This document shows, one piece after another, positions 32,240-40,763 of a stretch of DNA of 64,000 nt. Position 1 is the first letter of the stretch; every line of letters begins with the position of its first letter. The stretch covers positions 7,815,501 through 7,879,500 of the forward strand of contig NZ_CP108080.1 in NCBI RefSeq assembly GCF_036181745.1. The letters run 5' to 3'. The notes under the pieces are model-generated. The model saw only the letters and a program-made list of their open reading frames with translations. It was not told the DNA's origin and did no database searches. The position numbers and the translations under genes were made by a program. The stretch comes from Streptomyces sp. NBC_00259. Its GTDB lineage: Bacteria > Actinomycetota > Actinomycetes > Streptomycetales > Streptomycetaceae.

Positions 32240-33256
32240 TCAGCTCTCGCCCGCCCGGGCCGGGCCGGAACTGGCCCGCACGGTCAGTTCCGGCGGGAGC
32301 AGCACAACCTCGTCCGTGCCACAGCCCTTGAGCTTGGCGACCAGGAGTTCCACGGCGCGCCGGCCCATCTCCTGGGCTGGGATGGCGACCGAGGTGAGGC
32401 GTAGCGAGGCCTGTGTGGCGAGCTCGTCCGGGCAGATCGCGACCACCGACACGTCCTCGGGGACCGCTCGGCCCTGCTGACGCAGCAGCGCGAGCAGCGG
32501 CTCGACCGCGGACTCGTTCTGCACGACGAACCCCGTGGTTACCGGGCGCTCGTCGAAGATCCGGGCCAGGGTCACGGACATCGCGTCGTAGCCGCCCTCG
32601 CAGGGCCGGTGCAGCACACGCACCCCGAGCTCGCGGGAGCGGGAGCGCACGCCGTCCAGGGTGCGCTCCGCGAAGCCCGTGTGCCGCTCGTACACCGCGG
32701 GGGCTTCGCCGACGACAGCGATGTCACGGTGGCCGAACGTGGCCAGGTGTTCGACGCACAGAGCACCGGTCGCGGTGAAGTCGAGGTCGACGCAGGTGAG
32801 ACCGGACGTGTCGGCGGGCAGCCCGATGAGCACGGACGGCTGGTCGGTGCTGCGCAGCAACGGCAGCCGCTCGTCGTGGAGTTCGACGTCCATCATGATC
32901 ATTGCCTCGGCGAGCCCGCTGCCGGTGACGCGTCGGACTGCCTCGGGTCCTTCCTCGCCGGTGAGCAGCAGCACGTCGTATCCGTGCGCGCGGGCCGTGG
33001 TCGCCACCGCGATGGCGATCTGCATCATCACGGGCATATACATGTCGGTGCGCAGCGGAATCATCAGTGCGATGATGTTCGACCGGCTGCTGGCCAGGGC
33101 CCGGGCCCCTGCGTTGGGATGGTAGCCGAGCTCCGCGATGCTCCGCTCGACGCGCTGTCGGGTGTCCGCGGAGATGGACCGCTTGCCGCTGAGGACATAG
33201 CTCACCGTGCTGGCCGAGACTCCGGCGTGCTGGGCAACCTCGGCGAGGGTGACCAT
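32240..33256 (-). CDS. LacI-family repressor of the xyloglucan locus
   Basis: A 338-residue regulator. The N-terminal LacI helix-turn-helix is MVTLAEVAQHAGVSASTVSY followed by VLSGKRSISADTRQRVERSI. The hinge ELGYHPNAGARALASSRSN leads to a periplasmic-binding-protein-like sugar-sensing domain. Its gene has two copies of the TGAAGCGCTTCA-type palindrome upstream, and two more stand in the GH3/importer promoter region. Autoregulation and repression of the locus until a sugar inducer binds is the likely mode. It lies at the right end of the cargo, next to the dead integrase. Confidence 0.95.
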   Translation of the reverse strand: MVTLAEVAQHAGVSASTVSYVLSGKRSISADTRQRVERSIAELGYHPNAGARALASSRSNIIALMIPLRTDMYMPVMMQIAIAVATTARAHGYDVLLLTGEEGPEAVRRVTGSGLAEAMIMMDVELHDERLPLLRSTDQPSVLIGLPADTSGLTCVDLDFTATGALCVEHLATFGHRDIAVVGEAPAVYERHTGFAERTLDGVRSRSRELGVRVLHRPCEGGYDAMSVTLARIFDERPVTTGFVVQNESAVEPLLALLRQQGRAVPEDVSVVAICPDELATQASLRLTSVAIPAQEMGRRAVELLVAKLKGCGTDEVVLLPPELTVRASSGPARAGES

Positions 33257-33277
33257 CCAGCTCTCTCCAAGCGTGAT

Positions 33278-33292
33278 GTGAAGCGCTTCGAC
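33278..33292. promoter_or_regulatory. LacI-family operator (copy 3)
   Basis: GTGAAGCGCTTCGAC, a near-perfect palindrome 22 bp upstream of the LacI gene start codon. Confidence 0.75.
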
Positions 33293-33402
33293 TCTGCTTC
33301 GACGTGTGTTCTTCGAAGGGACTTCGCGAAGGCCCTGCTGCGGATAATAAGGGTTGAGGGTGATCCGACAGTAGCCTCACGGCGCGGGGGTGTCCATAGC
33401 TC

Positions 33403-33418
33403 GTTGAAGCGCTTCAAC
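33403..33418. promoter_or_regulatory. LacI-family operator (copy 4)
   Basis: GTTGAAGCGCTTCAAC, a perfect 16-bp palindrome about 125 bp upstream of copy 3. The spacing would allow looping by a tetramer. Confidence 0.75.
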
Positions 33419-33556
33419 AAGAGTCGTCGACGGGGTAACACCAGGGCCTCGGGTCGCCGGTTCGCCGCAACGCGGGCACTGACAGGAGGGGGCCGGTGGG
33501 ACACCGGGCGACACGCGCGTCAACCTTCCGGCGCGCGCGGCCCGGCTCGAAGCGGG

Positions 33557-33711
33557 CTGCAGGTGATCCGCCACGGACTGGCCGACCTGTCCCTGCGCCC
33601 GCCGGCCCGAGCGCTGGGCACCAGCGACCGCACGCGTCTGGTCGCGGAGGCCCTTGCCCTCGATAAGCGGCCGCCCGTCCGTGGGGCTCGAAACCTCATC
33701 GAAAGGGCCCG
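33557..33711 (+). pseudogene. Possible TetR-family regulator relic
   Basis: About 50 codons reading LQVIRHGLADLSLRPPARAL, GTSDR and then LVAEALALDKRPP. The first part resembles the helix-turn-helix of some TetR proteins (DGLADLSLRPLARALGTSD), but the recognition-helix end is missing and the rest fades out. Weak evidence. Confidence 0.3.
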
Positions 33712-33908
33712 GCGGCCGCCCTGGCGTACGAGCCGCTGCGAACAGCGCGCGGCAGACTGATGTGCCGTACGTGATGGGCGCAGGCGCCATCAATGGTGAG
33801 CCGATTCTCCCTGGACTCTCCCCAGGCTCCGCCGGCAGCCCCAACGGCCGCTGCTCAGGAGCTCGTTGGGGTCAGAGCGAGGAGAACACCAGGATCTCTT
33901 CTCCCGAG

Positions 33909-33944
33909 GGATTCCCCAGAGATTCCCCAGGGATTCCCCAGAGC
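33909..33944. repeat. Short tandem repeat
   Basis: Three imperfect copies of a 10-12-bp unit, GGGATTCCCCAGA, in direct tandem. No function assigned. Confidence 0.5.
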
Positions 33945-34053
33945 CCGTCACGGCTCTGATTTCGAAAGACGGGAGAGTGGACAGCGCAAGCCGCTTGAGT
34001 AGAGGGCGGCTGAAGCTAACTTGACTCTGTCGGGGATCTTGGAGCCGCCGAGG

Positions 34054-34278
34054 TCAGCTGCCCAGGGTTCGCCAGGACTTCGGCCGGGATATTTCGCGCT
34101 GGTCGAGGTAGTTCTGGAAGGCAGTCGGTCGGCGGGGCGTGGGGGCTTCCTCGGTTGGTGGCAGTCCGCTGAGGCGCTCGATGTTGACGGCGATGGCCGT
34201 CAGGACGTGCTGGATGTGGGCCTTTCCCTGTCCTCGGTAGCGGCAGCGTCGCCTGCCGTATCCGTGGGCGAACTCGTT
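34054..34278 (-). pseudogene. IS1182-type transposase, C-terminal remnant
   Basis: About 75 codons ending at a TGA at 34054-34056. Visible are NEFAHGYGRRRCRYRGQGKA, HIQHVLTAIAVNIERLSGLP, RRPTAFQNYLDQREISRPKS and WRTLGS, the characteristic end of Streptomyces transposases of the IS1182 type. The catalytic core is missing upstream. It marks the area next to the integrase as a site of repeated insertion. Confidence 0.7.
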
Positions 34279-34489
34279 AGTTAGCCAGACCGGCGATCGT
34301 GACGACCATTGAGGGTGTTCCCAGCGGCTGTGCTTGGCGGTGGAGCCGTTCGGACACTATGGCCCTTCATGTCGGCGCCCAGTAGCCCCGCAACTGACGG
34401 CGCGTCGCCATCAGCTGTGGCGGAGTGGGTGCAAGTCGCGCGCTGCCGCTTGGGCGGCTAACAAATCCGAAATGCCCGAGGAAACATCA

Positions 34490-34687
34490 ATGGCTCGTCC
34501 ACCTGCGCTCAAGCTCGCCGAGGTTCTAGCGGAAATCCGGATGAGCCCATCGGCCTTCTACCGCCTACGCGCTCGCGGTCAGGCACCCCGAATGATCAAG
34601 CTGCCCAATGGTGAATTGCGCTGTCGCCGCGCCGACCTGGATGCGTGGTGGGAGGCGTGTGAAAGGGATACGCCTGTATGGCGATGA
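34490..34687 (+). CDS. Excisionase-like helix-turn-helix protein
   Basis: A 65-residue MerR/AlpA-type DNA-binding protein reading MARPPALKLAEVLAEIRMSP, SAFYRLRARGQAPRMIKLPN and GELRCRRADLDAWWEACE. This is the winged-helix pattern of phage and ICE excisionases. ATG 34490 has GAGGA eight bases upstream; ATG 34472 is an alternative. Its stop overlaps the integrase start (ATGA), the normal xis-int arrangement in actinomycete elements. Confidence 0.8.
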   Translation: MARPPALKLAEVLAEIRMSPSAFYRLRARGQAPRMIKLPNGELRCRRADLDAWWEACERDTPVWR

Positions 34688-35693
34688 GTTACAAGGTCCG
34701 GTTCTGGGAGATCCGCGAGCGGCCGGATCGGCGCAAGGGATTTGAGGTCCGTTGGACGGTTAGTGGACGTGAGAAGTCCGAGTCCTTTCTCACCAAAGGG
34801 CTCACGGAGAGTCGGCGCGCCAAGCTGATGACCGCTGCCCGTGACGGCGAACCTTTCGACACCCAGTCAGGTCTGCCGGCCTCCGAAATCCGGGCCTTGA
34901 AGCAGCGGACCACTTGGTACGTTCGGCCCGGGAGTACATCGAGCAACGGTGGGACCGAACCCCAGGAAATACGCGCCGCACCCTTGCAGACGCCTTGGCG
35001 ACTATCACTCCGGCCTTCGTTGAGCCAGGGGCCGCGTACCGGGCGCCTCGCGTACTGAGACGCGCGCTGTACTCGTGGGCCTTCAACAAGAATGCCTGGA
35101 ACGCGGATGCCCGGGAGGAGTGGCAGGCCGCATTGGACTGGCTGCAGCGCCACTCGCGCCTGAAGCGGCGAGCAGCCAAGGCGACGCGACCGGTTCCTAT
35201 CCCACCAGTGCTCGTCCGCATGTTGCGCGAGCACATACGAACCTTTGGAGTGGCACCCGACGGACGTCTCTTCCGCAACGCAGCGGGGAACTACATCGAT
35301 GCCTCGGCGTGCGGCATTACCTGAGGGCGAGCGCGTGAGGCCGCTCTCGCCCTCGACGAGCACGCCCTTGAGCTGGCGAAGCGCCCCTACGACCTGCGCC
35401 ACGCCGGCATCTCGTTCTGGTTGGCCTCCGAAGTCGACCCCGCCGAGTGCGCGCGCCGAGCCGGACAAAGCATCCAGGTCCCCTTCCGCTACTACGCCAA
35501 GTTCCTGGCCGAAGCGCGGAATCATGCGAACCGGCTGATCGAGGAGTCCATGCAGCGTTGGGAGGCGCCGATGGGCGACACGGAGGGCGACTTAGCGGGA
35601 CCTTGGCCCGGAAATGCCCCGGAACTGCTGGTCAGAGCTGGGATACCAGTGGGTGATATCGGGAGTAAGGGCGCATCTCGACTTACCGCTTAG
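34684..35693 (+). pseudogene. Tyrosine integrase, inactivated
   Basis: A site-specific recombinase of actinomycete integrative elements, starting MSYKVRFWEIRERPDRRKGF at ATG 34684. Three lesions are visible. A frameshift lies near 34905-34925, where LKQRTTWYV continues in another frame as RSAREYIEQRWDR. A large internal deletion joins DAREEWQAALDWLQRHS directly to LKRRAAKATRPVPIPP, removing most of the region with the first catalytic Arg. An in-frame TGA at 35322-35324 falls where relatives have Trp (ACGIT-stop-GRAREAAL). The C-terminal motifs RPYDLRHAGISFW and FRYYAKFL, the latter with the catalytic Tyr, survive. The intact family length is about 400-450 residues. It ends 12 bp before the right repeat. 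Confidence 0.85.
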
Positions 35694-35704
35694 CCGTGCG
35701 CTGC

Positions 35705-35812
35705 GAAGGGCGCCTGACGGGCATCTTGCCTGGTCAGGCGCCCTTCTTCTGCGCCTAGAAGAAGCCCAGCTTCTTCGGCGAGTACGACACCAGCAGATTC
35801 TTCGTCTGCTGG
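35705..35812. repeat. Right attachment-site repeat (attR-like)
   Basis: Direct repeat of 13266-13374. It holds a perfect 14-bp stem (35705-35718 against 35733-35746, 14-nt loop) and then the last codons and stop of the intact aldehyde dehydrogenase. Identical blocks are TAGAAGAAGCCCAGCTTCT at 35756-35774, GTACGACACCAGCAG, and TTCTTCGTCTGCTGG at 35798-35812. The hairpin also serves as a two-way terminator between the integrase and the dehydrogenase gene. Confidence 0.85.
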
Positions 35813-37278
35813 TAGTGGTCCAGCATCATCTTGTGCGTCTCACGGCCGATACCGGACTGCTTGTAGCCGCCGAAGGCGGCGTGCGCCGGGTAGGCGTGGT
35901 AGCAGTTCGTCCAGACCCGGCCCGCCTGGATCGCGCGGCCGGCGCGGTACGCCTGGTTGATGTCGCGGGTCCATACGCCGGCGCCGAGCCCGTAGAGGGT
36001 GTCGTTCGCCGTCTTGATGGCGTCGTCGAAGTCGGCGAAGGACGTGACCGCCACGACCGGGCCGAAGATCTCCTCCTGGAAGATGCGCATGCGGTTGTCG
36101 CCCTCGAAGATCGTGGGCTGGACGTAGTAGCCACCCGCCAGTTCGCCGTCGTACTCGATCCGCTGACCGCCCGTCAGGATCTTGGCGCCCTCCTGCTGGC
36201 CGATGTCCAGATACGAAAGGATCTTCTGGAGCTGGTCGTTGGAGGCCTGGGCGCCGATCATCGTGTCGGTGTCCAGCGGGTGGCCCGGCACGATGGCCTC
36301 GGTACGGGCGATGCCCGCGTCCAGGAACTCGCTGTAGTGGCCGCGCTGGATCAGGGCCCGCGACGGGCAGGTGCACACCTCGCCCTGGTTCAGGGCGAAC
36401 ATGGTGAAGCCCTCGAGCGCCTTGTCGCGCAGTTCGTCGTCGGCCGACCAGATGTCGTCGAAGAAGATGTTCGGCGACTTGCCGCCCAGCTCCAGTGTGA
36501 CGGGCTTGATGTTCTCCGAGGCGTACTGCATGATCAGCCGCCCCGTCGTGGTCTCACCGGTGAACGCGACCTTGGCCACCCGGGGACTGGACGCGAGTGG
36601 CTTGCCCGCCTCCACGCCGAAGCCGTCGACGATGTTCACGACGCCCGGCGGCAGCAGATCGGCGACGAGGCTCATCCAGAAGTGGATGGACGCCGGCGTC
36701 TGTTCGGCGGGCTTCAGGACCACCGCGTTGCCTGCGGCCAGCGCCGGGGCGAGCTTCCAGACCGCCATCAGGATCGGGAAGTTCCACGGGATGATCTGCG
36801 CCACGACGCCGAGCGGCTCATGGAAGTGGTACGCGACCGTGTTGTCGTCGAGTTCGCTGAGCGAGCCCTCCTGGGCGCGCAGCACTCCCGCGAAGTAGCG
36901 GAAGTGGTCGATGGCCAGCGGGATGTCGGCAGCGAGTGTCTCCCGTACCGGCTTGCCGTTCTCCCAGCTCTCCGCGACCGCGAGTTCCTCCAGATGCGAC
37001 TCCATCCGGTCGGCGATCCGCAGCAGGATGTTCGCGCGGGCGTCGGGAGCGGTACGGCCCCAGGCGGGCGCGGCCGCGTGCGCCGCGTCCAGGGCGCGTT
37101 CGACGTCCTCGGCGGTGCCGCGGGCGATGTCGGTGAACGGCTGCCCGTTGACCGGGCTCGGGTTCTCGAAGTACTGGCCGCGGGCCGGCGGGACGTACTC
37201 GCCGCCGATCCAGTGGTCGTAACGGGACGCGTACGTGACGAGTGCGCCCTCCGTGCCAGGCGCGGCGTAACGAGTCAT
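35755..37278 (-). CDS. NAD+-dependent aldehyde dehydrogenase (acetaldehyde type)
   Basis: A 507-residue cytoplasmic enzyme oxidising aldehydes, probably acetaldehyde or similar, to acids. Features are the cofactor region IIPWNFPILMAVWKLAPALA, the glycine motif VAFTGETTTGR, catalytic Glu in VTLELGGKSPN, and catalytic Cys302 in NQGEVCTCPSR. The C-terminus YQQTKNLLVSYSPKKLGFF is typical of the ExaC/AldB group. The start is MTRYAAPGTEGALVTYASRY. Its 3' end is the attachment target of the integrated element, and it is kept intact. A GAF-domain regulator of the kind often found with such genes lies 4.3 kb away. Confidence 0.97.
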   Translation of the reverse strand: MTRYAAPGTEGALVTYASRYDHWIGGEYVPPARGQYFENPSPVNGQPFTDIARGTAEDVERALDAAHAAAPAWGRTAPDARANILLRIADRMESHLEELAVAESWENGKPVRETLAADIPLAIDHFRYFAGVLRAQEGSLSELDDNTVAYHFHEPLGVVAQIIPWNFPILMAVWKLAPALAAGNAVVLKPAEQTPASIHFWMSLVADLLPPGVVNIVDGFGVEAGKPLASSPRVAKVAFTGETTTGRLIMQYASENIKPVTLELGGKSPNIFFDDIWSADDELRDKALEGFTMFALNQGEVCTCPSRALIQRGHYSEFLDAGIARTEAIVPGHPLDTDTMIGAQASNDQLQKILSYLDIGQQEGAKILTGGQRIEYDGELAGGYYVQPTIFEGDNRMRIFQEEIFGPVVAVTSFADFDDAIKTANDTLYGLGAGVWTRDINQAYRAGRAIQAGRVWTNCYHAYPAHAAFGGYKQSGIGRETHKMMLDHYQQTKNLLVSYSPKKLGFF

Positions 37279-37404
37279 CTCGGAGGCCTCCCGGAGTTGC
37301 CGCCGTCCGCCGTTGGACGGCGTTCCGGCGCCGAACCTAGGGAGTCGTACGTTGCAACCGCGTTGCGGCGCCCGGGAGGCCTACGCGAACGCCGGGGACT
37401 CCGG

Positions 37405-39201
37405 TCAGCTGCCCTCGGGGCCGTCGCCCGCCACGGGTACGGGTGGTGCCTTCGGCTTGTCCGCGGACGGTGCGGGGGATGCCGCTTCCTTCGGGGTGCA
37501 CGTGACCTTGTCGCGCGGTGTGTAGTGGGTCTTGAAGTTCTCCCGGCCGACCTCTCGGCCGCCTTGGACGAAGATCCGGTCCACGGCGACGTCGAACCCT
37601 TCGAGCGGGGTCTGGACCTCGCACTCGGGGCCGGTGCCGGTGCGCGTGCCCGGCGCCTTGATGTGGGTCCGCGGCCCCTTCGTCGCGCGTATCTCGTCGT
37701 ACTTCTTCGTACCGAGGAAGCTGATGGTCACCGAGGTGTCGGTGGACTCGGCGCGGACGTACAGCGCGTGGCCGGAGTCGTTCAGCCAGCGCAGATCGAG
37801 GGTGCCCCAGGCCACCGTGGCTTCGCGGCCCTCGGGATAGCGCTCGATGTAGAACGAGTGTGCGCCGTACTCCACCGGCTTGACGCCGGCGAAGAACAGG
37901 GCGTTGAACATGGTGGTGGCGACGGCGGAGACGCCCCCGCCGGGCGACTTCACATACTGACCGTCGTTGATCATGATGCCGTCGACGAAGCCGTTCTCCT
38001 TGGTGCGCTCACCGACGGTCCGGTTGAAGCTCCACTCATGGCCGGGGAGCACGACCGAGCCGTTGATGCGTTCGACGGCGCGGGAGATGTTGGTGATGCG
38101 GTAGGGGGCCGCCGGGAACTGGACGGTGAAGGAGGAGACCTTCTCCTTGATGCCGAGCTGCTGTACCGAGGCGCTCGAGAACTCGGGCTGGACGGCCTTG
38201 GCGGGAATCTCACCGGTACGGGCCGTGCCCGTGCGGGTCAGCAGGGGCAGCACCGCCTGGCCGAGCGCCTGCTCGGTCACCTCGTGGCCGACACGGCTGT
38301 CGCGGGTCACCACCACCCGGTCGCCGTCGAGCCCGAGCTCGGCGATCCGGGGTCCCTGCGCGGCCTGGCGCACCGGGCCCGAGACCTCGGGGTCGGCGAG
38401 CAGACTCTTGGAGTCGAGGGCCGGCGTGAGGCGGTTGTCGGCCCCCGGCTTCATGGTCAGATGCCGGCCCAGCGTGGACGGGTCGACGGTGATGGACTTC
38501 CCGGCGAGGGTGAGCGTGATAGGCCCGGACATCGCGGGCTGCGCGAACTCCGTCATGGCCCGCTCGGTCTCCCGGGGCCCTATCCGCGGCGGTGTCCGCT
38601 TCACGGGCATGACGATCGGCCGGGCGCTCGCCGCGCGCACATAACCGTCCCGGAGGGTGTCCAGGGCCCGGTCCGTGATCAGGGAGGTGCCGGTGACCGG
38701 GGCGACGGCCATCGCCCGGCCCTCCTCGAACGCTATCGCTCCGTCGCGGACGTCACGCTTCGCGGTCGTACGGATTCGGTCGATCGCGGCCCGGCTCTTG
38801 CGCTCGTCCACGCGTATCACCGGCTCGACGTCCTCGTGCTGCGAGGTGAAGAGCCTGCCGATCACCGTGCCGGGGTCGAGCGAGGTGCTCGCGGCACGCT
38901 CGGCGGTCGCGGCCGTGTCCAGGGACAGGCCGAGGGTGCCGGGAGCCGCCTTCTCGACCCGGTCGCCGATCTTCAACGTGAGCGGTGCCGCGAAGGACGG
39001 ACCGAGCTGCAGGTCCAGGACCTGCTGGGCCTCCGACCTGCTCATCCCGCCGATGTCGACCCCCCGCACCTGCGTGCCCCCGGCGATGTCCCCCGTCGTC
39101 AGCCCGGCGGTGTAGAGACCGCCGAAGGCCAGGACGACCGCCCCGCCGGCGGCGGGCAGAACGTACCGCCGGTTGCGTGCTGCGCGGGATACGCGTGCCA
39201 T
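37405..39201 (-). CDS. VanW-family cell-wall protein with peptidoglycan-binding domains
   Basis: A 598-residue protein anchored by one N-terminal helix (YVLPAAGGAVVLAFGGLYTA) and otherwise outside the membrane. Two putative peptidoglycan-binding (PG_binding_4) domains cover about residues 35-300. The VanW domain follows (about 380-530), with NRTVGERTKENGFVDGIMIN, GQYVKSPGGGVSAVATTMFN and VEYGAHSFYIERYPEGREAT. The C-terminus is Pro/Ala-rich. ATG 39201 (MARVSRAARNRRYV) is the likely start. VanW proteins occur near glycopeptide resistance genes, but in streptomycetes most are ordinary wall proteins of unknown activity. It lies upstream of the dehydrogenase on the same strand. Confidence 0.9.
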   Translation of the reverse strand: MARVSRAARNRRYVLPAAGGAVVLAFGGLYTAGLTTGDIAGGTQVRGVDIGGMSRSEAQQVLDLQLGPSFAAPLTLKIGDRVEKAAPGTLGLSLDTAATAERAASTSLDPGTVIGRLFTSQHEDVEPVIRVDERKSRAAIDRIRTTAKRDVRDGAIAFEEGRAMAVAPVTGTSLITDRALDTLRDGYVRAASARPIVMPVKRTPPRIGPRETERAMTEFAQPAMSGPITLTLAGKSITVDPSTLGRHLTMKPGADNRLTPALDSKSLLADPEVSGPVRQAAQGPRIAELGLDGDRVVVTRDSRVGHEVTEQALGQAVLPLLTRTGTARTGEIPAKAVQPEFSSASVQQLGIKEKVSSFTVQFPAAPYRITNISRAVERINGSVVLPGHEWSFNRTVGERTKENGFVDGIMINDGQYVKSPGGGVSAVATTMFNALFFAGVKPVEYGAHSFYIERYPEGREATVAWGTLDLRWLNDSGHALYVRAESTDTSVTISFLGTKKYDEIRATKGPRTHIKAPGTRTGTGPECEVQTPLEGFDVAVDRIFVQGGREVGRENFKTHYTPRDKVTCTPKEAASPAPSADKPKAPPVPVAGDGPEGS

Positions 39202-39449
39202 GAGACTCCCTAGGCGTCGACAGGCCGCGACGACGCCCGCAGGGGCCGCCGGAGCAGCCCGGTGAACGTACTTCGCCCAACACAATCCACTAAATCGGGC
39301 GAAAAGTGACCCAAATGTGACTGTTTTCACGAAGGGGGAATCAGGTCGGCAGAGGGTGCTTTTGGGGTGAAGGGAGTCGCTCCGGGTGGTGCGGGTGGTG
39401 TGCATGGTGCGGGCGGGGCTGGGTGGTGCGGGCCGTGCGGGTGGCGGCC

Positions 39450-40505
39450 TCAGGCCACGGGCGCTGCCGGTCCGTCGAAGCGGGAGGCGTCGCCTCCCTG
39501 GACGGCGTCGAGGACACCGGCGCTCGCCTCGTGCGGCACGCCGAGCGCGACGGCGCTGACCCCCGAGAGGCGGTCGTACTGCTCGGCGGTGAGGTGGACG
39601 TCCAGGGCGCCGAGGTAGTCGTCGAGCTGGGCCGGGTTCCGGGGGCCGATGATCGGTACGAAGGACGTCGTCGCGCGCGCGGCTCGTTCGTTGATCCAGG
39701 CGACCGAGACCTGGGCGGGGGAGGCGCCGGTCTCCTCGGCGACGGCGAGGACGGTGTCGACGACCGCGGTCTTCTGCTCGCTGGACTCGGTGTGCACGAG
39801 CTTCTTCAGGTCGCTGAGCCGGCCCTCTGTGCCCCGGCGGTACTTGCCGGTCAGCAGCCCGCCGCCGAGCGGGGACCACAGGGCGGCCCCCAGCCCGAGA
39901 CTCTCGGCCATGGGAAGCAGCTCGCGGTCGGGGGTCCGCTCGACCAGGCTGTACTCGATCTGGATGCCGGCGACGGGGGCCCAGTTCTTCAGGTCGGCGA
40001 GGGTCGCGGCGCGGGAGACGCGCCAGGCGGGGAAGTTGGACAGGGCCGCGTGCTGGATCTTGCCCTGGCTCACCAGGTCGTCGATGCCGCGCAGGATCTC
40101 CTCCATCGGCGTCAGGTCGTCGGGGAAGTGGACCCAGAGCAGGTCGATGTAGTCCGTGGCCAGGCGCTTCAGGCTCGCCTCCACCGAGAGCCGCATGGTC
40201 TTGCGGCTGTTCCCGGTCCTGGTGATGCCGGGATTCGCCGTGGCGCCGTTGGAGTACTTGGTCGCCAGCACGAAGGCGTCGCGATCGGCGGCGAGGAACT
40301 GCCCCAGCAGTTTCTCGGATTCGCCGAACTGGTAGTTGTCGGCGGTGTCGATGAAGTTCCCGCCGGCCTCGGCGAATCCGTCGAAGATCTTGCGGGCCTC
40401 GTCGGGTTCGGCCCCGGCGCCCCAGCCGGTGCCGAAGTTGCCGGTGCCGAGTGCGTACTGCGAGACGCGAAGTCCCGTGCGGCGTCCGAAGGTCGTATAG
40501 CGCAT
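39450..40505 (-). CDS. Aldo/keto reductase
   Basis: A 351-residue NADPH-dependent reductase of the AKR superfamily. Visible are TADNYQFGESEKLLGQFL with the catalytic Asp and Tyr, VLATKYSNG with the catalytic Lys, and LLWVHFPDDLTPMEE, where the usual His is seen. WSPLGGGLLTGKYRRGTEGR and the cofactor-binding end FVPIIGPRNPAQLDDYLGAL follow. ATG 40505 has GGAGAG upstream. It diverges from a TetR-family gene, a common arrangement for regulator and target. Confidence 0.95.
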   Translation of the reverse strand: MRYTTFGRRTGLRVSQYALGTGNFGTGWGAGAEPDEARKIFDGFAEAGGNFIDTADNYQFGESEKLLGQFLAADRDAFVLATKYSNGATANPGITRTGNSRKTMRLSVEASLKRLATDYIDLLWVHFPDDLTPMEEILRGIDDLVSQGKIQHAALSNFPAWRVSRAATLADLKNWAPVAGIQIEYSLVERTPDRELLPMAESLGLGAALWSPLGGGLLTGKYRRGTEGRLSDLKKLVHTESSEQKTAVVDTVLAVAEETGASPAQVSVAWINERAARATTSFVPIIGPRNPAQLDDYLGALDVHLTAEQYDRLSGVSAVALGVPHEASAGVLDAVQGGDASRFDGPAAPVA

Positions 40506-40688
40506 GAAGCTCTCCTGGGTCCTGGGTTCGTCCGAAGGTGGTGGGCGGCCGGGTGTGCCTCCGGGCGGCGGTCTGCCGCCGGGTCTTCCCGTGGTGCGGG
40601 GGAGCGGCGCAGGTCCCGGCCGGATGTGCTTCCTCGGCCGGGGTGCGGTCGTGCGTGCGGCGCGGCCGTGTCGCGAGAAGGGCGAAGG

Positions 40689-40752
40689 AAAACGATCGGT
40701 GTACTTATGTGTCCACGCTAGCACCGGCCCTGCGCTATGTAAAACGATCGGT
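40689..40752. promoter_or_regulatory. Repeated operator between the AKR and TetR genes
   Basis: AAAACGATCGGT occurs twice in direct orientation, at 40689-40700 and 40741-40752, 52 bp apart (about five helical turns). Each carries the near-palindrome AACGATCGGT. The second copy ends 11 bp before the TetR start codon. Confidence 0.6.
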
Positions 40753-40763
40753 ATCCTTGAGGT

